Assembly (NCBI RefSeq): GCF_029873635.1
Contig: NC_080422.1
Span: 17,700,049-17,764,048 of the forward strand
Direction of reading: 5' to 3'
Source of the DNA: Malania oleifera
Lineage: Eukaryota; Streptophyta; Magnoliopsida; Santalales; Ximeniaceae
Length of the DNA stretch: 64,000 nt
Numbering within the stretch: the first letter of the stretch is position 1; the number at the start of each line of letters is the position of its first letter. Below, piece after piece: positions 23,301-33,985 of the stretch. The notes under the pieces are model-generated. The model did not search any database and was not told where the DNA came from. It worked only from the letters and a program-made list of their open reading frames with translations. The translations under genes and the position numbers were made by a program.

Positions 23301-26300
23301 ATTCCTTTCAGAAGCACCAATCTATCTTCAGGGACGCCCTGGTTTTTCATTTCCTGCAGGTTCAATCCAAAAAAGAAAATTAGTTCTCATAACCTTGTGA
23401 CATACAACAGCAGAAACTGTTTTTGTATACTAATATTTAAAAAATGAAGTTACCTGTGGCATGTCAACAGAATATCTAACTTCATCAAAGGTAATGGAAT
23501 GTGGTTCAAAAGGAAGAACCATTCCCTTTTTCTTGTTTTGATCAGCCTCAACTATAGCATCAGTCCTTGCAGACGCAGACCCAGTTGAGACACTGCTCCT
23601 CCTAATTTCGTCTCCTCTATCTGCAAGTCAATAATAATTTATTAGCATCAAAATGATAGTTGATGATAAATAATTGGCACAAAAATGATATAAGTGCAGA
23701 GCACAGATTTAAACACATTTATGAAGTTCATCACCTCCGGAGACAGTTTGGCTAACAGAGTCATTCCCTTGAGAAACTAATTCTACAGTTCCGCTATCAT
23801 GCTGTCCTCCTTGATTTTCATCAGGCATAACTGCACGAGGCTTGTCAAATGCTGCACAGTTTTGCTGGATATTAATACATAAGCTCTAACCATAGACAGT
23901 CTTAAATCAGATAATTTAGAGATACCCACGGGAAAGAATAGAGAGAGCCACTGTGGAAAGGAAGTTGAATACCAACACAAACCCAAGCAATGCTCCCAAT
24001 CCAAGCCAATACCAGTATGAATCAGTGAAGAATCCACCAGATTCCAAAACTCTAACTCCCAGTAGTTTCGGAGAATCCGGAAGAACCTTGATATTAAATT
24101 ATTAAAACATCAGCTGATTTTCACACAAACATGTGCATAAAACACTTAGAAATAACAAATTCGAAAACTTACCTTTTTCCAACTGTGCCCAAGGAACTCA
24201 TTTACTAATATTGCATTCTGCCCATACATCATAGGTGAACTCCAAAAACCCCATATCCACCACTTCTTGACATCATCTGTGTACAGGGCGTTTTTTGTGG
24301 TTTAGCGTATGGAAAAAAAAGAAAACATTTTTTCTCATACAACATTAGTAGCTATACCTTGTGAAAGGACAAAACCACCCAATGCAAAGAGTACGAGCAA
24401 TGCAAACGAGCCAAATGTGTAGGCAACAATCATGTTTCTGCCGACTGCTCCGATAAACCGAAACAATCCAGAAGCCATTTGGCTAATAACTGTGAGTACA
24501 AGGAGGTGTCTAAAAAATCTGCAGCCAGAAAAGAGACTATTATTATCATTGAAATAAATTACAAGGAAAAACTGAATATTAATTATGAGTAATTAAATAA
24601 ATTTCTGATTATTACCTTCCAGCGTTTGGATCAAATCCCATAACATAGTAAGTCAAGCCTACCCAAACAGCGACCTCCAAAATTGTGATAGGGATCTTGA
24701 GGATCCATCCAGGGAGAGCATAAGTCCATGCAGGAAAGAAGAAAAGGTCCCTTTGCTTGTAAAAGACAGGAAGCTTTTGAATGGTCATGGCTATCTCTGA
24801 GTATCCATTAAACATGACCATGACTACACCAAAGAACAGAGCACCAGCATAAATTCCCCCACCATCTGTTGAATCTTTGTCCATCTTAGTGCGAAAGAAG
24901 AGTGTCATTGCAATCAACGCCATTACTGTAAGCTGAAGCATAAATACAAATATTGTTAGGAGGCAATCAAAACCAAGGTCTTAAATTTCGATTTCGACTC
25001 AAATTTCGAAGCTTCAAAAGTACGGAAATTTTGATTTCGATGTCAATTTCGATTTCGTTTTGAAAAAATAACAGAAATTAGCAGTAAAGCATTGAATTAT
25101 TTGTGTAACTTTAGAAATGGTTAACAAACATAATAATATAAGTTTAGAACTAATATATTACAAATTAAATATATCTATGTTTATATGAGGTGGAAAAGTT
25201 GTAAAATAGTATGTGTATTTGTAAGATATTGTACATTAATCATATTCAGTTAATACAAATGAAATTCATAAATCATTTAAATATTATTCATTATAAATAA
25301 TGATAAATTAGACATGAATAGTTAAATAAAATGTTACTATAAGTTTATTTTTTCATACAATTTTAAAAGCACTTGTAATAATTTTTTGGTTCGATAAAAT
25401 AAATAAATAAAATTAAAAGAGAAATTTCACTTCACTCCTAAATCTCTTATTTGAATTTTGATGAAATTTTATTGTATAGTAAAAATTTCGACAAGTTTCT
25501 CTAAAATTTCGATATTTCAATAAATTTCAAATAATTCGTTGAGATTTCGACCGAAATTATGCAAGATGGAAATCGACTGCCGTTTCGATTTCAAGAGTGA
25601 CCGAAATCGGAAATTTCGAATTAAATTCTGACAATTTCATGGAAATTTAAGACCATGATCAAAACTATAAGGCAAAACAAATATAGGAAAACCAAAATCT
25701 TACCTGCGACAGCTTGAAGATGTAGACGAATGAGTTTCTCTTCATTAACAAGAGTTCTCGAGAAGCGCAAGCTTTTAGGAGCTCCTCTGTCTTAACACCA
25801 TACTTCGTGGTTGTCAAAGCAGCCGGGTGGTTTTTGGTCCTGTCAAATGGGGTTGCAAGCTCATCTGCAACTGCCTTTCCAACATGGAATGACTGGAAGG
25901 CTTCAGCGAATTCCTTAGACGTTACAAATCGATAAGGTTCGTCTTTACGTGTCCAATACTGCTTCTGATCTTTCTTTGATGTCACCTGCAAAGAAATCAA
26001 TTTTAAGATTACTAAACAGGAAACATAGAATTTAAGGCCCACAATCAGAAAATCACTTTGTTCCAATAAAATAGATGTGAGAAATATACTCTACTAGAAC
26101 ACTTACTTCTTGCAAGAAGTCGGCCACCCCTTTCCTATCAGGACATTTGAAGCCCATGAATTCAAAAAAATCAAGCACTTCTTCACGAGGACCTTGATAC
26201 ACAACGTGGGCATCAGAGAGGAGAATAATGTCATCAAAGAGATTATAAGTTTCGGGTGCCGGCTGGAGGAGGGAGATGAGAGCAGTTCCATTGAGAATGT

Positions 26301-28867
26301 GGACAGATTGCTTGAGGGAATTCACAATTTGGAAAGTTGTGGAGCTATCTAAACCAGTCGATATCTCATCCATGAACAATGCCTTTGCCGGTCCCACTAG
26401 CATCTCACCTATAATTTATGGAAGGAGATTTCCATACAATTATTTAAGTAAAATATAAAAGATCTTAAGTTCATTGATCTTAGAGATGTTAGAAGTTGAA
26501 TTGTTTTACCTGTTGTAACACGTTTCTTTTGTCCCCCAGATATACCCCTTAACATTTCATCTCCCACCAGGGTGTCTGCACACACTTCCAGCCCTAAAAT
26601 CTGTAATTTTAATAGGGAAGGAAATTACATTTTTATGCATATCATCTGGGTACTTCTCGAAATCACTCTGATAACCATAAAAAAAATTTAAAGTGATTAT
26701 ACCTTTAAAATATAATCTGTGACAATGTTTGCCTCCTCACCTTCCGATGCTGCTGCCTGAATAATTGAAAATGTTAGACAAGAACTTGAACTCAAAATTC
26801 ACATATAAACATAACATTTCCAAGCTGTGTGAACAACAAATCCAACAGAACTCATAGCAATTAAATTTCTTTATCCTATCAATATCAAAAAATTAATTCT
26901 GGAGAAGGGTTTCTCTCTCTCTCTCTGTGAAAAGAACTTGGTTAAACAGTGCAGAACTCCCTAGTGAAATTTTCAGAAAGTGTGAATTCCCACCTTCATG
27001 AAGACATCAATATCAGGATCAGGCTTGATATTTGCTGCTTTTTCTCGCCTAGATAATTCCGCCAACATCTCTGCATATTTTCAAAAGCACAATCAATCAA
27101 ACAGTTTAACCATGCATAAAATATCAAACTAAGTTTTAGTAATACATACGAAACTACAACAGCAATGTTATTGACTAACCATAACGGGATCCAACCCCCT
27201 GGCATCTCGCAGAGAAGGCCAAAGTTTCTTTGACAGTCATTTCTCCTAGATGGAGATCATGCTGACTGATGTAAGCAGCAGTTCTCTGGGGTACAAACTC
27301 ATTCATGCCATGCCCGTTGTAAGTAACCCTCCCTGAGAACTGGTTTAATGGAAATGAAAATTTTTTAGTTATTGGAGAAGGAAGGAAGTACCCAAAATTT
27401 GGAAGCAACGAAAATGAGTGAAATATTAGAAGGGGAAAGAATTTTAAATTAAAAGATAAAAAATAAATTTCACAAAACACACACAAACCTGTAGACTGGG
27501 ATCAAGCTTTCCAGCCAAAGCCAACATCAGTGTGGTCTTTCCAGAACTTGGAGGACCTAAAAGCAGTGTCATTCTGCATATATGGTATGAACAAAATGAG
27601 ATATGATCTAGTGATGATCACCATATATAAATACATAGGTCTAATAGGAACTCAATCAAGCTTGCTTGCTCACCTGCGAGGCTTGATGATTCCACTAGCA
27701 TCATGAAGAATAGTCAGATGTTTCTTTCTGCTTGGAAGAATATGGAGCCCGTTTAAGATACCCTTTGGAACAGAAAACAAAGTGAGCATAATTTGCAAGC
27801 AATAAAAACAGAGAGACCATGGAAAGAAAAAATAATCTGTGTTACCTCCACCAGACCAAATGAGAAGTTAATGAATGAAGGCAAAGCATTGCTTCCTACA
27901 AAAGCTTCTGCCTCAATATGTAGATGCTCAAACCTCACTTCGATTGTTGGCATGTCAATTCCAACTCTGACAGAATCAAAGAAAAATATAATCCGCTACT
28001 GAGATCATTAAAAAATGCACCAAAATCAAGAACATAAACATAAAAACGGTGATTCAATTGTAATAAAAACATTCTATTTCTAGGTTTGCATTCAACGATG
28101 GGCATAGGATAATGAAATACACAATAAGATCTACTTGTACCACCTACAAACCGGATTTGAAAAGAACTACCTGGCGGGTCAGAACCAACTTGGACCGAGC
28201 ACACCAGCAGGTCAGCAAATTCATACACTGTTGCTAGGGAACTTGAACCCAGGAGTCCAGGATCTCTAGTATCACTAGAATTTGAAACCACTAAACTAAA
28301 TCTGACTGATTAACTTAATTACCAAGTAAATAACAACCATGCAAAAACAGAAATGCAGCTCAACACCAACTTAAATAAATTTTCATTTAATACAAAACAT
28401 TTCCAGGTCTTAGTTTCATATTCACATTTAATTCGTTGGTGTTCTATAAAAATGATCATGCAGTCCACAAAAATTCTAACATAAAAGAAAAATAAGGAAA
28501 GAAACAGTTCGGTTAAGCATTTTTCAATTGAGCTGCAGAATCCAACTCACCTGTCTGCGCGATTCTTGAGCTTTAACAAGAACTTCTCATTATCTTCTTC
28601 AGCAACTTTCACCAGCCTCTCCATCAAATTCCTCTTTTCAAAGACCCCGAGGTCCGTAATATCAATCTCATCAGCAGCACCCTTTGATCCCATCAGCAGC
28701 CCTTTTCTCAATCGATTGTAAGTGGGAAGTTTCTCGAGGGCGGCCCATTTCAGAGCTTCTTCATCATCTTCTTCCCTAGAGGACTGGGAGAAAACTTCCA
28801 CACCACTGCTCCTCCATGCTGAACTGTTCCTTCTCAGACTGCCTACTCTATGAATTTCGCCGTCCAT
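20303..28867 (-). CDS. PDR1: Full-size PDR-type ABC transporter (ABCG), 24 exons, 1452 aa
   Basis: Plasma-membrane ATP-driven exporter of the plant pleiotropic drug resistance family. Relatives move terpenoids, hormones and xenobiotics; the substrate cannot be told from sequence. Exons, in coding order: 28867-28551, 27966-27846, 27762-27674, 27573-27489, 27339-27180, 27070-26994, 26756-26703, 26600-26510, 26408-26107, 25985-25704, 24932-24616, 24518-24358, 24276-24173, 24086-23930, 23851-23735, 23620-23454, 23353-23021, 22511-22221, 22132-22049, 21965-21832, 21673-21446, 21349-21178, 20900-20646, 20563-20303. All introns are GT-AG and phases join to 4359 nt ending in TAA. NBD1: Walker [10 protein letters not shown] (182-190), signature SGGQ (322-325), Walker B ending in D345-E346. 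Its H-loop position reads LLQPAPE without His, as usual in PDRs. TMD1 spans roughly 520-770. NBD2: GVSGAGKTT (899-907), degenerate signature LSTEQ (1006-1010), D1030-E1031, H1063. TMD2 spans roughly 1170-1452. The N-terminus ([27 protein letters not shown]) and sequence closely resemble tobacco PDR1 and Arabidopsis ABCG40. Ortholog choice within cluster I is an inference. Confidence 0.95.
22620..22851 (-). mobile_element. TRIM-like fragment in intron 17
   Basis: On the minus strand an LTR-like block starts TGTTGGTGTACG (22851), has a TATAAAAA box, and ends at a primer site TGGTATCAGAG (22738-22728). About 80 bases later a purine tract (CTTGAGGGAGAGTA, near 22650-22663) precedes a second start, TATTGGTGTGCG. 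The second LTR is recognisable for only about 20 bases, so the element is partial. There is no coding capacity. It lies wholly inside intron 17. Confidence 0.6.
24966..25665. mobile_element. hAT-type MITE in intron 10, with 8-bp target duplication
   Basis: The element body (24974-25657, 684 bases) is bounded by inverted ends CAAGGTCTTAAATTTC and CATGGTCTTAAATTTC, and flanked by the direct repeat ATCAAAAC (24966-24973 and 25658-25665). An 8-bp duplication and CA-starting ends are the hAT pattern. The interior is AT-rich, with many subterminal AAATTTCGATTTCG words in both directions, and has no gene. It accounts for most of the longest intron. Confidence 0.85.
28060..28310 (-). mobile_element. 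tRNA-derived SINE-like element in intron 1
   Basis: On the minus strand TTTAGTTTAGTGGTTTC resembles the pol III A box, and about 40 bases later GGGTTCAAGTTCCC resembles the B box. An unrelated body and T-rich tail follow. This is the layout of plant SINEs. No target duplication was identified, so the ends are approximate. A stand-alone tRNA gene is excluded because the acceptor arms do not pair. Confidence 0.55.
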
Positions 28868-29166
28868 TTTAACCTGGACAGAAGATACTACGCACACCGC
28901 CGATTAAAACTTAAAACCCACCAAAACCCAGAATTTTTTTTCCTCAATCTGAAGCCAAACAAGCCAAAACAAAAAAGAGACTTTCGATCTGGAAAAGCTT
29001 AAAATCGGAGATGGGTATTTCTGTATATGAACCGCCTTTGTGCCTCTTGCTCAGAGAAACAGAGAGATCCAAAGCTTTATCTCTTTTCCTAAATACAGCT
29101 CTGTCTCTGTCTCTATTTCTACCTTCGTGTGGTGAAGGAGCATTGAAGAAACAGAGACTTGCAGCG

Positions 29167-29175
29167 CATATATAT
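29167..29175 (-). promoter_or_regulatory. Likely TATA box of the PDR gene
   Basis: CTATATATA on the minus strand, about 300 bases upstream of the start codon. It is followed by a leader rich in AGAGA/CTCTC-type words. An in-frame ATG ten codons before the chosen start (28897) is possible, but the family normally begins with M(D/E)G as at 28867. Confidence 0.5.
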
Positions 29176-29180
29176 AGCAC

Positions 29181-29575
29181 AGTCCGGCGGCCAATGAATT
29201 TTCAACATGCACCTTTTCTAGAAACCATTCGTTATTTCGAGTCTTTATTTTACACTATGAGCCGGGAGGAAAATTATGAATTTATGGGGGAGAGTTTGTC
29301 AATGCCGAGTCCATTTTGTCAAGAGACATTTTGTGCCTCGTTTTATTGACCATTCAAAAAAAGAAAAAAATAGAGACTATTTTTTTTCTCATCTTCGGAG
29401 CTTTGACCCTTCAGATTACAAGATTCTTGCCACCTTCCTGGTACGAACCAGTAGCAGAGCAATTTTGATTGCCATGGTGATGATGAGACTCATATGACCA
29501 TATTGCCCCTCTGCCTAACATGTGGGAGAATTCGTTGAATGGCTTCAAGGAAGAAATTTCTAGGAAGAAGATACT

Positions 29576-29611
<36 letters not shown>

Positions 29612-29940
29612 AAATTATTGTAATATTTGTGGTAATATTAATAAATGTTAAATTCAAGATCAAAATTGTTTAAGAAATTATAAAATTTAACCTTGTAGTT
29701 AAACTAAAAATAATGAATCATTTTTTTTTAATTATGATGATTAAATTTGCTTTCAAAATTAAACAAAATTATAATTCTATTATCTTTTTAAGAAAATTAA
29801 TGTATTGGATGCATGTATTATTTGGTCTATTAATAATATGGCTCTTTTTATTTAACTCTCCAACCAACCATATGCAATTCTTTTAGAACATGTGGACATC
29901 ACATGGGGATTTTTTTAAAATGATTGAATCATCTTGGAGA
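29181..29940. other. Upstream region of the PDR gene
   Basis: No gene is seen. It contains a (TA)n run at 29579-29609 and AT-rich sequence, and presumably the distal promoter of the transporter. Short plus-strand frames at 29011-29497 have no family resemblance. Confidence 0.5.
29579..29609. repeat. TA microsatellite
   Basis: About 15 TA units upstream of the PDR gene, at a length that is often polymorphic. Confidence 0.9.
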
Positions 29941-31750
29941 GAACATATAGTAGCGGATTCAGGGTTTAGTAAATTGGTGGGTAAATTGAAAAGACTAAAA
30001 CAAAGGCTTAGGCTGTGGAATAAATAGATTTTTGGTCGTATTAGTGATATCATACAAGAGTTGGAGGAAATAGTGGAAAAATATAAAAATGTATTGCAAA
30101 CAGAGTACTCAAAATCAGTTGAAAAAGAGTTCCTTATTTCTAAAGTTGAATTAGAGGTCTGGTATAGAAGGGAAGAGACAAGGCTAGCGCAACAAGCAAA
30201 GAAGAAAGGGCTAACTGATGGTGACCAAAATTCAAAGTTCTTCCATGTAGTGATTGCGTAAAGAAGGCGTAACTCTTGTGTGAATTCAACGGTGCTTTTT
30301 GATGGTTCAGTGCTGGGAAATATGCAGATGGTTCATGATGAGGCTGTGAATTATTTTGAGTAATTCTTAAGGCAAAATAGTTCAGTGCAAAAGCCAAATC
30401 TAGACAGTATTATCCAATCGGTTGTTTCTGAGGATTCTATAAGATAGTTGAAGGAAGAACCGACGAAGGAGGAGGTATATGCAGCTATTTCTTCTATTTC
30501 TGTGGACAGTAGCTCGGGATCGGATGGTTTTGGGTCTTCTTTCTATCTTACCTGCTCGAAGACTATTAAAAATGATGTGATGGAAGCGATAAGGGCGTTC
30601 TTCAAAGGTGATATGTTGCTTTGGTATTTTTGTTCCTCATATATAGTTCTTATTCCAAAAATAAAGGATCCTTAGTCTTTTGATAAATTTTGCCCAATAA
30701 GGTTTTGTAACGTAATCTATAAAATCTTCTCCAAAATCCTTATTGGCAAGCTATCATTAGTGATTGGTGATTTAATTTCTCTTGAACAAGGTGCATTTGT
30801 GAAATGGATGAGTATTTTTGAAAATATAACAGTTTCTTAAGAGATGACAAAATTATTACATGGGGGGGGGGGTGAGAGGATGTAATTTGATGCTAAAACT
30901 TGACATAAGCAAAGCGTATAATCGAGTAGAGTGGCAGGTGGTAGATCAGATTTTCCATGCTCTTGGTTTTCTAGATTATTTTTGTAAGTTGATTCAGAAT
31001 TGTACTTCTACTTCATGGTTTTTCTGTTATGATGCATTGCACTTACAGGAGTTTCTTCAAGTCAAAAAAAGGTTTGAGGTAAAGGGATCTGTTGTCTCCA
31101 TATATTTTCATTATCATGGAAGAAATTTTTTCTAGATTAATTCAAAAGAAGATGATTGAGAAGCGGATTTTACCATTTGCGCATCCGAGTGGTGCACCTA
31201 TTATATCGCATTTAATGTACGCTAATGATGTTGTGATTTTTGCTAATGCTGGTAAAAAATCTGTTAGTCAGTTAATGGATGTGATCAAAGAGTATGAAAG
31301 TTGGACTGGCCAAAGGGTGAACAAAGATAAATCAGTTATATTTTTCTCAAAGAAGTTGGGTGCTTAGAGGAAGGGAGAAATTCTACAAGAGACTGGTTTT
31401 ATTAAAAGTAAATTTCCTTTTACGTAGCTGGGAGTGCCGATCATGGATGGTAAATTGAAGGGTTGTCATTTTGACCTTTTAATTCAAAAAATTAGTAAGA
31501 AAATTGAGGGCTAGAAAAGTAAACTGTTGTCTCAAAGAGGTCGTCTAGTTTTGTTGAGGCATGTGTTTTCAAGCATGTCACTGCATCTGTTAGCTGTCTA
31601 AATGGCCCGAAACTGGTGACAAAAAAGATACAAGGTATGTTTGCCTTTTTTGGGGGGGATTTAAGGATAAGAAAGAAAAAATGAAATGGAAGGCTTGGAA
31701 TAAATTATGTGTTCCTGTGAAGGAGGGAGGTATAGGAGTTCTTGACTTTA
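29940..31750 (+). pseudogene. Plant L1-type LINE reverse transcriptase remnant
   Basis: Broken plus-strand frames in the LINE ORF2 order: WYRREETRLAQQAKKKGLTDGDQNSKFFH (in pieces, 30150-30250), PTKEEVYAAI and GSDGF (30455-30530), a YIVLIPKIKDP word (30640-30674), LDISKAYNRVEW (30895-30935), and a MYANDVVIF word (31215-31240) where RT has the catalytic (Y/F)ADD, so one Asp is replaced by Asn. The KLLSQRGR and WKAWNKLC words follow to about 31745. Frameshifts, stops and the altered active site show it is dead. The endonuclease half is missing. Confidence 0.85.
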
Positions 31751-32742
31751 TAGGTCACACCCAGTCTTGATAATAACAAATACTCAAATATTTGATGGCT
31801 ATCAAGTGTATGTGCAGGTTTTTATTAGCAGATCAAGAAATGGCACTTGAAGCAAAGGATGAAGACCCTGAAGACTACTTTTATGTTGTAATTCATTTTA
31901 ATTCAACGAGGGTCTGTAATAGTAATTAAAAGAAAAGATCTGTAATAATTATCTACATATCATGCATATAAGATATATGGTAAGCTCAGTAAGACCTTAG
32001 TGAGACCTCAGGTCCCAACAAATATGTACAAATGAGTCCTCATTATCACTTGCATAATTAGGGGATCAACTTGAAATAAATTGGACAAAATAAGTATGTT
32101 CGGTCGACCAACCCAACCAAGCTTATTCAGCTTAGTCGACCGAACTGGTTAGTAGTCAACTGTTTGACCACAGTATGGTGGACCAAACCTAGCCAAGTTT
32201 ATTCAGCTTAGTTGACCGAACCTCTCTGTGTCAATATATTGACTGCTTGGTCGACTGACCAAGCTTATATGAGCAACGCCCTGGTCGACCGAACTCCCGC
32301 GTGGGAATTGCCAACCGCCTGGTCAACCATACATCATAGTTCAAATTGATTCGGTTAACTGAACCACGTGAAATTGGAAAATCGCCCTTGAACCATGCAA
32401 TTTCGATCGACCATCCTTTCAATTCAAATTTCTCCCGATCACCCGAACGCATCCACTTGGTCAACTGAACCTCAAGTTCGGTCGACCGGTGCTCTCGGGT
32501 TGAAAATTTTTTAATTGAGGTTAAAAATATTTTAAAATAATTCTAATAATTCCCTACACGTCCTAAATGGTTATATTTTTTCAAAAGCCTTTTTAAGTAA
32601 ATGAATGTTATGCCAAACAATTATTTCTTGTGTAAATTGAATGCATGTGCATTTTAATTACATGTTTTGAAAAATATAAAAAATTATTTATATTTTATCA
32701 ATTACATATTTCTTTGCCCTCACTGAAGGAAATTTTTGAGCC
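31751..32742 (+). mobile_element. SIRE-like LTR fragment with GTCGACC dyads
   Basis: The start resembles a SIRE-like LTR (TTGATAATAACAAATACTC, compare the minus-strand start of the 4087-13698 element). It then holds a cluster of CGGTCGACCGAAC variants (32100-32490). It is cut at 32743 by the non-autonomous LTR element and probably resumes at 35795 for under 100 bases. No partner LTR or gene was found. Confidence 0.5.
32100..32490. repeat. Cluster of CGGTCGACCGAAC-type dyads
   Basis: About eight imperfect copies of a word centred on GTCGAC and flanked by GG/CC, several within an AACCAAGCTTATTCAGCTTAG phrase. Spacing is irregular. Confidence 0.7.
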
Positions 32743-33176
32743 TGTTGCAGCCAAAAATTGAACGACCTTCACGATCCCTGATCACGACCACCTGAAAAGA
32801 GATAAATAAGTAAGGCTTGGAGGACCCGGGATGTACTCCGGGGGATCGCTCCGATGCCTAAGTCAGGGATTAACTTGAGAGATTTTTTATGCAACAGTAA
32901 AGTAGAGTTTAGAATGAGATACCTTAGCCTTTTCTCTGAATCCCCATTTATAGTGATGGAGTTTGACCCAAGGGTGATGTGTCATTTATTAGTGAATTAT
33001 GGCACAAACGTGAATCGCTCCAATTGTTATAACGTTGGCGTAGATTGCTCTAGTCATCATGGAGCTGGCGTCAATTGCTCTATCTGAGCAGTTGACTTAG
33101 GTGGTAATTGCCCTTATCAATGCTGGGCTCTAGTCTCCTTTGGATTTATGGTAAGTGATATATTTGAGGTATATCA
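32743..33176 (-). repeat. 3' LTR of the non-autonomous element
   Basis: Near-identical to 35356-35789, which suggests a fairly recent insertion. Confidence 0.9.
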
Positions 33177-33339
33177 GTTGTCCCCCCATCAGTTTCGAAT
33201 TTTTGAAGCTGGCTTCCAAAGTTCGAAAATTGTATTTTTTTTTTTTTTGTTTTTGTCGAGCAACTCTTCTTGAGGCATTTTGGGCTGCTTGTGGTTTCAT
33301 GAGTCGTGCTCTTCTTTTTTGTCATTTCTGGCCTAATGA

Positions 33340-33985
33340 GCTATGCTCATATTTTGGGCTGTTTTTAGGCCTCACGAGCGTTGCTCGTTGGTTGGGCCGA
33401 TTCTTCTTTACCTAATGAGTTGTGCTCATTTTTTGGGTAGTCTTCTGGCCTCACGAGCGTTGCTCGTCAGTTGGGTCGATTCTTCTTTGCCTAATGAGAT
33501 GTGCTCATTTTTTGGGCAGTCTTCGAACCTCACGAGCGTTGCTCGTCAGTTGGACTGATTGTTCTTTGCCTAATGAGTCGTGCTCATTTTTTGGGCAGTC
33601 TTCTGGCCTCACGAGCGTTGCTCGTCAGTTGGGCTGATTCTTCTTTGCCTAATGAGTCGTGCTCATTTTTTGGGCAGTCTTCTAGCCTCACGAGCGTTGC
33701 TCGTCAGTTGGGCTGATTGTTCTTTGCCTAATGAGTCGTGCTCATTTTTTGGGCAGTCTTCTGGCCTCACGAGTGTTGCTCGTCAGTTGGGCTGATTCTT
33801 CTTTGCCTAATGAGTCGTGCTCATTTTTTGGGCAGTCTTCTGGCCTCACGAGCATTGCTCGTGAGTTGGGTTGATTCTTCTTTGCCTAATGAGTCGTGCT
33901 CATTTTTTGGGCAGTCTTCTGGCCTCACGAGCGTTGCTCATCAGTTGAGCCGATTCTTCCTTACCTAATGAGCTGTGCTCATTTT
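33340..33985. repeat. 79-bp tandem repeat, about eight copies
   Basis: Each unit reads through TGAGTCGTGCTCA, TTTTTTGGGCAGTCTTCTGG, CCTCACGAGCGTTGCTCGT and a GTTGGGCTGATTCTTCTTTG-like end. Start positions of matching units step by 79 (for example 33422, 33501, 33580, 33738). Every unit holds two inverted repeats (TGAG-x-CTCA and GAGC-x-GCTC). As 79 is not a multiple of three, the recurring 71-codon open frames are by-products and not a repeat protein. There are no unique spacers, so it is not CRISPR. Confidence 0.92.

Noticed and set aside
23930..23945. Alternative donor one codon later at exon 14 (after CGTGG)
   Set aside because: It would shift the frame and put a stop in exon 15. The donor at 23929 keeps phase and gives the family-typical Ser-Pro-Phe joint.
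28220..28290. tRNA gene
   Set aside because: A- and B-box-like words exist but no acceptor stem forms and the sequence continues into a long unrelated body; called SINE-like.
28944..29180. Minus-strand upstream frame of 78 codons before the PDR gene
   Set aside because: Its start lies next to the likely TATA box, so it would not be transcribed. No family resemblance.
33343..33968. Series of 71-codon proteins on the plus strand
   Set aside because: They recur only because the DNA repeats every 79 bases. The frame shifts at each unit and none continues.
33340..33985. CRISPR-like array
   Set aside because: Units are contiguous 79-mers with no unique spacers, in plant DNA within a retroelement.
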